From NCBI RefSeq assembly GCF_026011715.1, contig NZ_BRVM01000026.1, positions 1 through 38,662 on the forward strand: a stretch of 38,662 nucleotides of DNA. The letters are read 5' to 3'. This stretch comes from Cytobacillus sp. NCCP-133. GTDB lineage: Bacteria; Bacillota; Bacilli; Bacillales; Cytobacillaceae. The notes beneath the pieces were generated by a model, which saw only the letters and a list, made by a program, of their open reading frames with translations, made no database searches and had not been told where the DNA came from. The position numbers and the translations under genes were made by a program. This document shows positions 37,258 through 38,662 of the stretch, one piece after another. The first letter of the stretch is position 1. Each line of letters begins with the position of its first letter.

Positions 37258-38662
37258 ACCTCGTTTTTCGGATGCTACGATGAAAGGGTATCAACTTTTA
37301 AATGCATTGGATATCCGTAAATTACCTGTCGATCCTTTTGAAATTATTGAGCAATGCCCCAATTGGTATGTGCAGAGTTGGTCGGAGTTACGAAGAGCAA
37401 CTGGCCATAAAGATCCCTATAACCTAAAACAAAAAGGGATTGAAGCTAGAACACAGATTCTCAGGGGTAGCAATGAGTATTTAATTGTTTATGATGACAC
37501 CTATTCCGAGTCACGAATACGTTGGACTATTGCTCATGAAATTGGTCATATTGTTCTTGGTCACTTAAGTGATTTTGAGGAAACCGCATTAAATCGTGGC
37601 GGATTGACTAAAAAGCAGTACGGTGTATTAGAAGTTGAAGCACACTGGTTTGCTGAGGCGATATTGGCTCCTAATGCATTGTTACATTTGTTTAGCATTA
37701 AGGAAGCACAGGAGATTGCTTTTCTTTGCGACATCTCTAAAAACGCTTCGGAGAAATGTGAAAAGCATTTAAACAAATTCCCTTGGAATAACCAGCCTGA
37801 AGAACGTGAATTATTAAGGAATTTTTATCCTTTCTTTTACAGAGATCAACACAAACAAGCAATTAAAGATGGAATCGATAAGTTCTATGGGAGCAGCCTG
37901 TATCCGGACTTTTCAAAGATATGCAGAATATGTCGTAACTGCAGTGCATACATTGATGACCCTTCCCAGGCGAACTGTCATATTTGCGGGAAGGAACTCC
38001 CGAAAATCGAAACTCCATTTGTGCACCTGCCAAGGCCTGGCATCTTCTATATCTATTCCGACTTTCAAGAAGGCCTATTCTATCCATCGTATGATGTAGA
38101 TGAGAACAAGCGATTACTGTTTTGTCCGGTGTGTAAGAACCATGAGTTCAGTCCAGACGCAAAGCATTGCAAAATCTGTGGGACACCACTCATTAACCAG
38201 TGCCCTTCAGAACAAATCAATCTTAGCGGAGAATTCCGCTACTGTCCTTCTTGTGGCGATCAGACCGTATTTGAAAGTAGAGGGCTCTATGAATACCTAA
38301 AAGAAATAGAGATTCCCGATTTACTGGATTACGAGAATGGTAAATATGAAGATTATATCGAGTACGAACATTGGGATTATATCATTGCTTCCGTATATGT
38401 TTGGGAACAAAGCCAAGAGGCCTATTCATCCCTTTCCGGTACGAAAGCCATCCGGGATGATGACTCGCTTATCGTTTTTACAGCCGATTCGACACAGAAG
38501 CTGGAGATAGAAAAGCATGAGGAGTTACTGAAATCTTGCATAAGAGAATATGGCTTTGCGGAAATCAATCAATTGGAGGTTTTGATACTATTGTTAATGA
38601 AGTTCTATATTGTCCAGAACTTGACGTCGCTAATTGTCCTAAAACTGACGGATTTCCTGTCC
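37229..38662 (+). CDS. ImmA/IrrE-type metallopeptidase with zinc-ribbon C-terminus, partial
   Basis: An open frame from the ATG at 37229 to the window edge (478 codons, no stop), starting inside the repressor gene right after an in-frame TAG. The N-terminal 190 residues are a peptidase_M78 domain with TIAHEIGHIVLGH as zinc site and VEAHWFAEAILAPNALL as the following helix with the third acidic ligand. Such enzymes cleave the Xre repressor made by the preceding gene. Unlike the roughly 150-residue ImmA, this one continues with zinc-ribbon pairs (CRICRNCSAYI...CHIC; CPVCKNHEF...CKICG; CPSCGDQ). From about 38580 the frame turns into Leu/Ile-rich nonsense, while the next frame reads VFDTIVNEVLYCPELDVANC, so a one-base loss in a T run is likely. 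The 3' end is beyond the window. Confidence 0.85.
   Translation, partial: MQRTRKIPGKPRFSDATMKGYQLLNALDIRKLPVDPFEIIEQCPNWYVQSWSELRRATGHKDPYNLKQKGIEARTQILRGSNEYLIVYDDTYSESRIRWTIAHEIGHIVLGHLSDFEETALNRGGLTKKQYGVLEVEAHWFAEAILAPNALLHLFSIKEAQEIAFLCDISKNASEKCEKHLNKFPWNNQPEERELLRNFYPFFYRDQHKQAIKDGIDKFYGSSLYPDFSKICRICRNCSAYIDDPSQANCHICGKELPKIETPFVHLPRPGIFYIYSDFQEGLFYPSYDVDENKRLLFCPVCKNHEFSPDAKHCKICGTPLINQCPSEQINLSGEFRYCPSCGDQTVFESRGLYEYLKEIEIPDLLDYENGKYEDYIEYEHWDYIIASVYVWEQSQEAYSSLSGTKAIRDDDSLIVFTADSTQKLEIEKHEELLKSCIREYGFAEINQLEVLILLLMKFYIVQNLTSLIVLKLTDFLS

Noticed and set aside
37561..38087. Minus-strand frames of 71 and 74 residues and plus-strand frames of 66-76 residues at the right end
   Set aside because: They overlap the long metallopeptidase frame, which has clear catalytic and zinc-ribbon motifs, and have no sites of their own.

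Overview
The window is most of an integrated siphovirus-type prophage in a low-GC Gram-positive host, most likely a member of the Bacillaceae. Three things point there: strong AGGAGG ribosome binding sites with frequent GTG and TTG starts, an endolysin ending in a SPOR domain, and the gene set of an HK97-fold phage with a P27-type small terminase. Almost every gene lies on the minus strand, so the phage programme reads from right to left. No tRNA, rRNA or CRISPR array was seen.

Right end to 26.4 kb (lysogeny, early and replication genes). A divergent switch at about 36.7-36.8 kb separates a plus-strand cI-like repressor and a long ImmA/IrrE-type metallopeptidase, which runs off the window, from the leftward early operon. 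That operon holds a small Xre protein, a decayed second HTH gene, a small conserved phage protein, a RecB/Cas4-like nuclease (DUF2800), an SSB-like DUF2815 protein, a family A DNA polymerase, an antirepressor, a VapE-type primase/helicase, a VRR-NUC nuclease, an SNF2-like helicase and an ArpU-like late regulator. A 260-base AT-rich gap at 28.54-28.80 kb carries repeated TTGTAAAC boxes and is a candidate origin. Two hairpin terminators near 26.25-26.41 kb close this operon.

26.2 to 18 kb (packaging and accessory genes). An HNH endonuclease is followed by a 330-base non-coding, hairpin-rich stretch, a candidate cos/packaging region with a possible late promoter. Next come a zinc-finger HTH protein, a ParB-methyltransferase fusion and two small phage proteins. 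An AT-rich foreign-looking block (19.9-23.25 kb) then interrupts the phage genes. It holds a ruined beta-helix tailspike, an intact plus-strand Wzy-like polysaccharide polymerase and a ruined O-acetyltransferase, and looks like a decaying surface-polysaccharide (serotype-conversion-like) cassette. Leftward of it are a phage protein of unknown function, a zinc-ribbon protein and a 71-residue protein. Two of these three genes share a repeated leader hairpin that buries part of the ribosome binding site.

18.5 to 3.6 kb (structure and lysis). The order is TerS, TerL, a moron-like gene with its own promoter and terminator, portal, ClpP-type protease, capsid, head-fibre-like protein, connector, head closure, HK97 gp10-like, tail terminator, major tail protein with an Ig-like domain, tail chaperone pair joined by a -1 frameshift at A AAA AAC, tape measure, tail endopeptidase-like protein, a probable receptor-binding protein, holin and amidase.

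Left end. Two tandem large serine recombinases end about 80 bases from the window edge, next to a perfect 9-bp inverted repeat. They are the likely integration/excision machinery.
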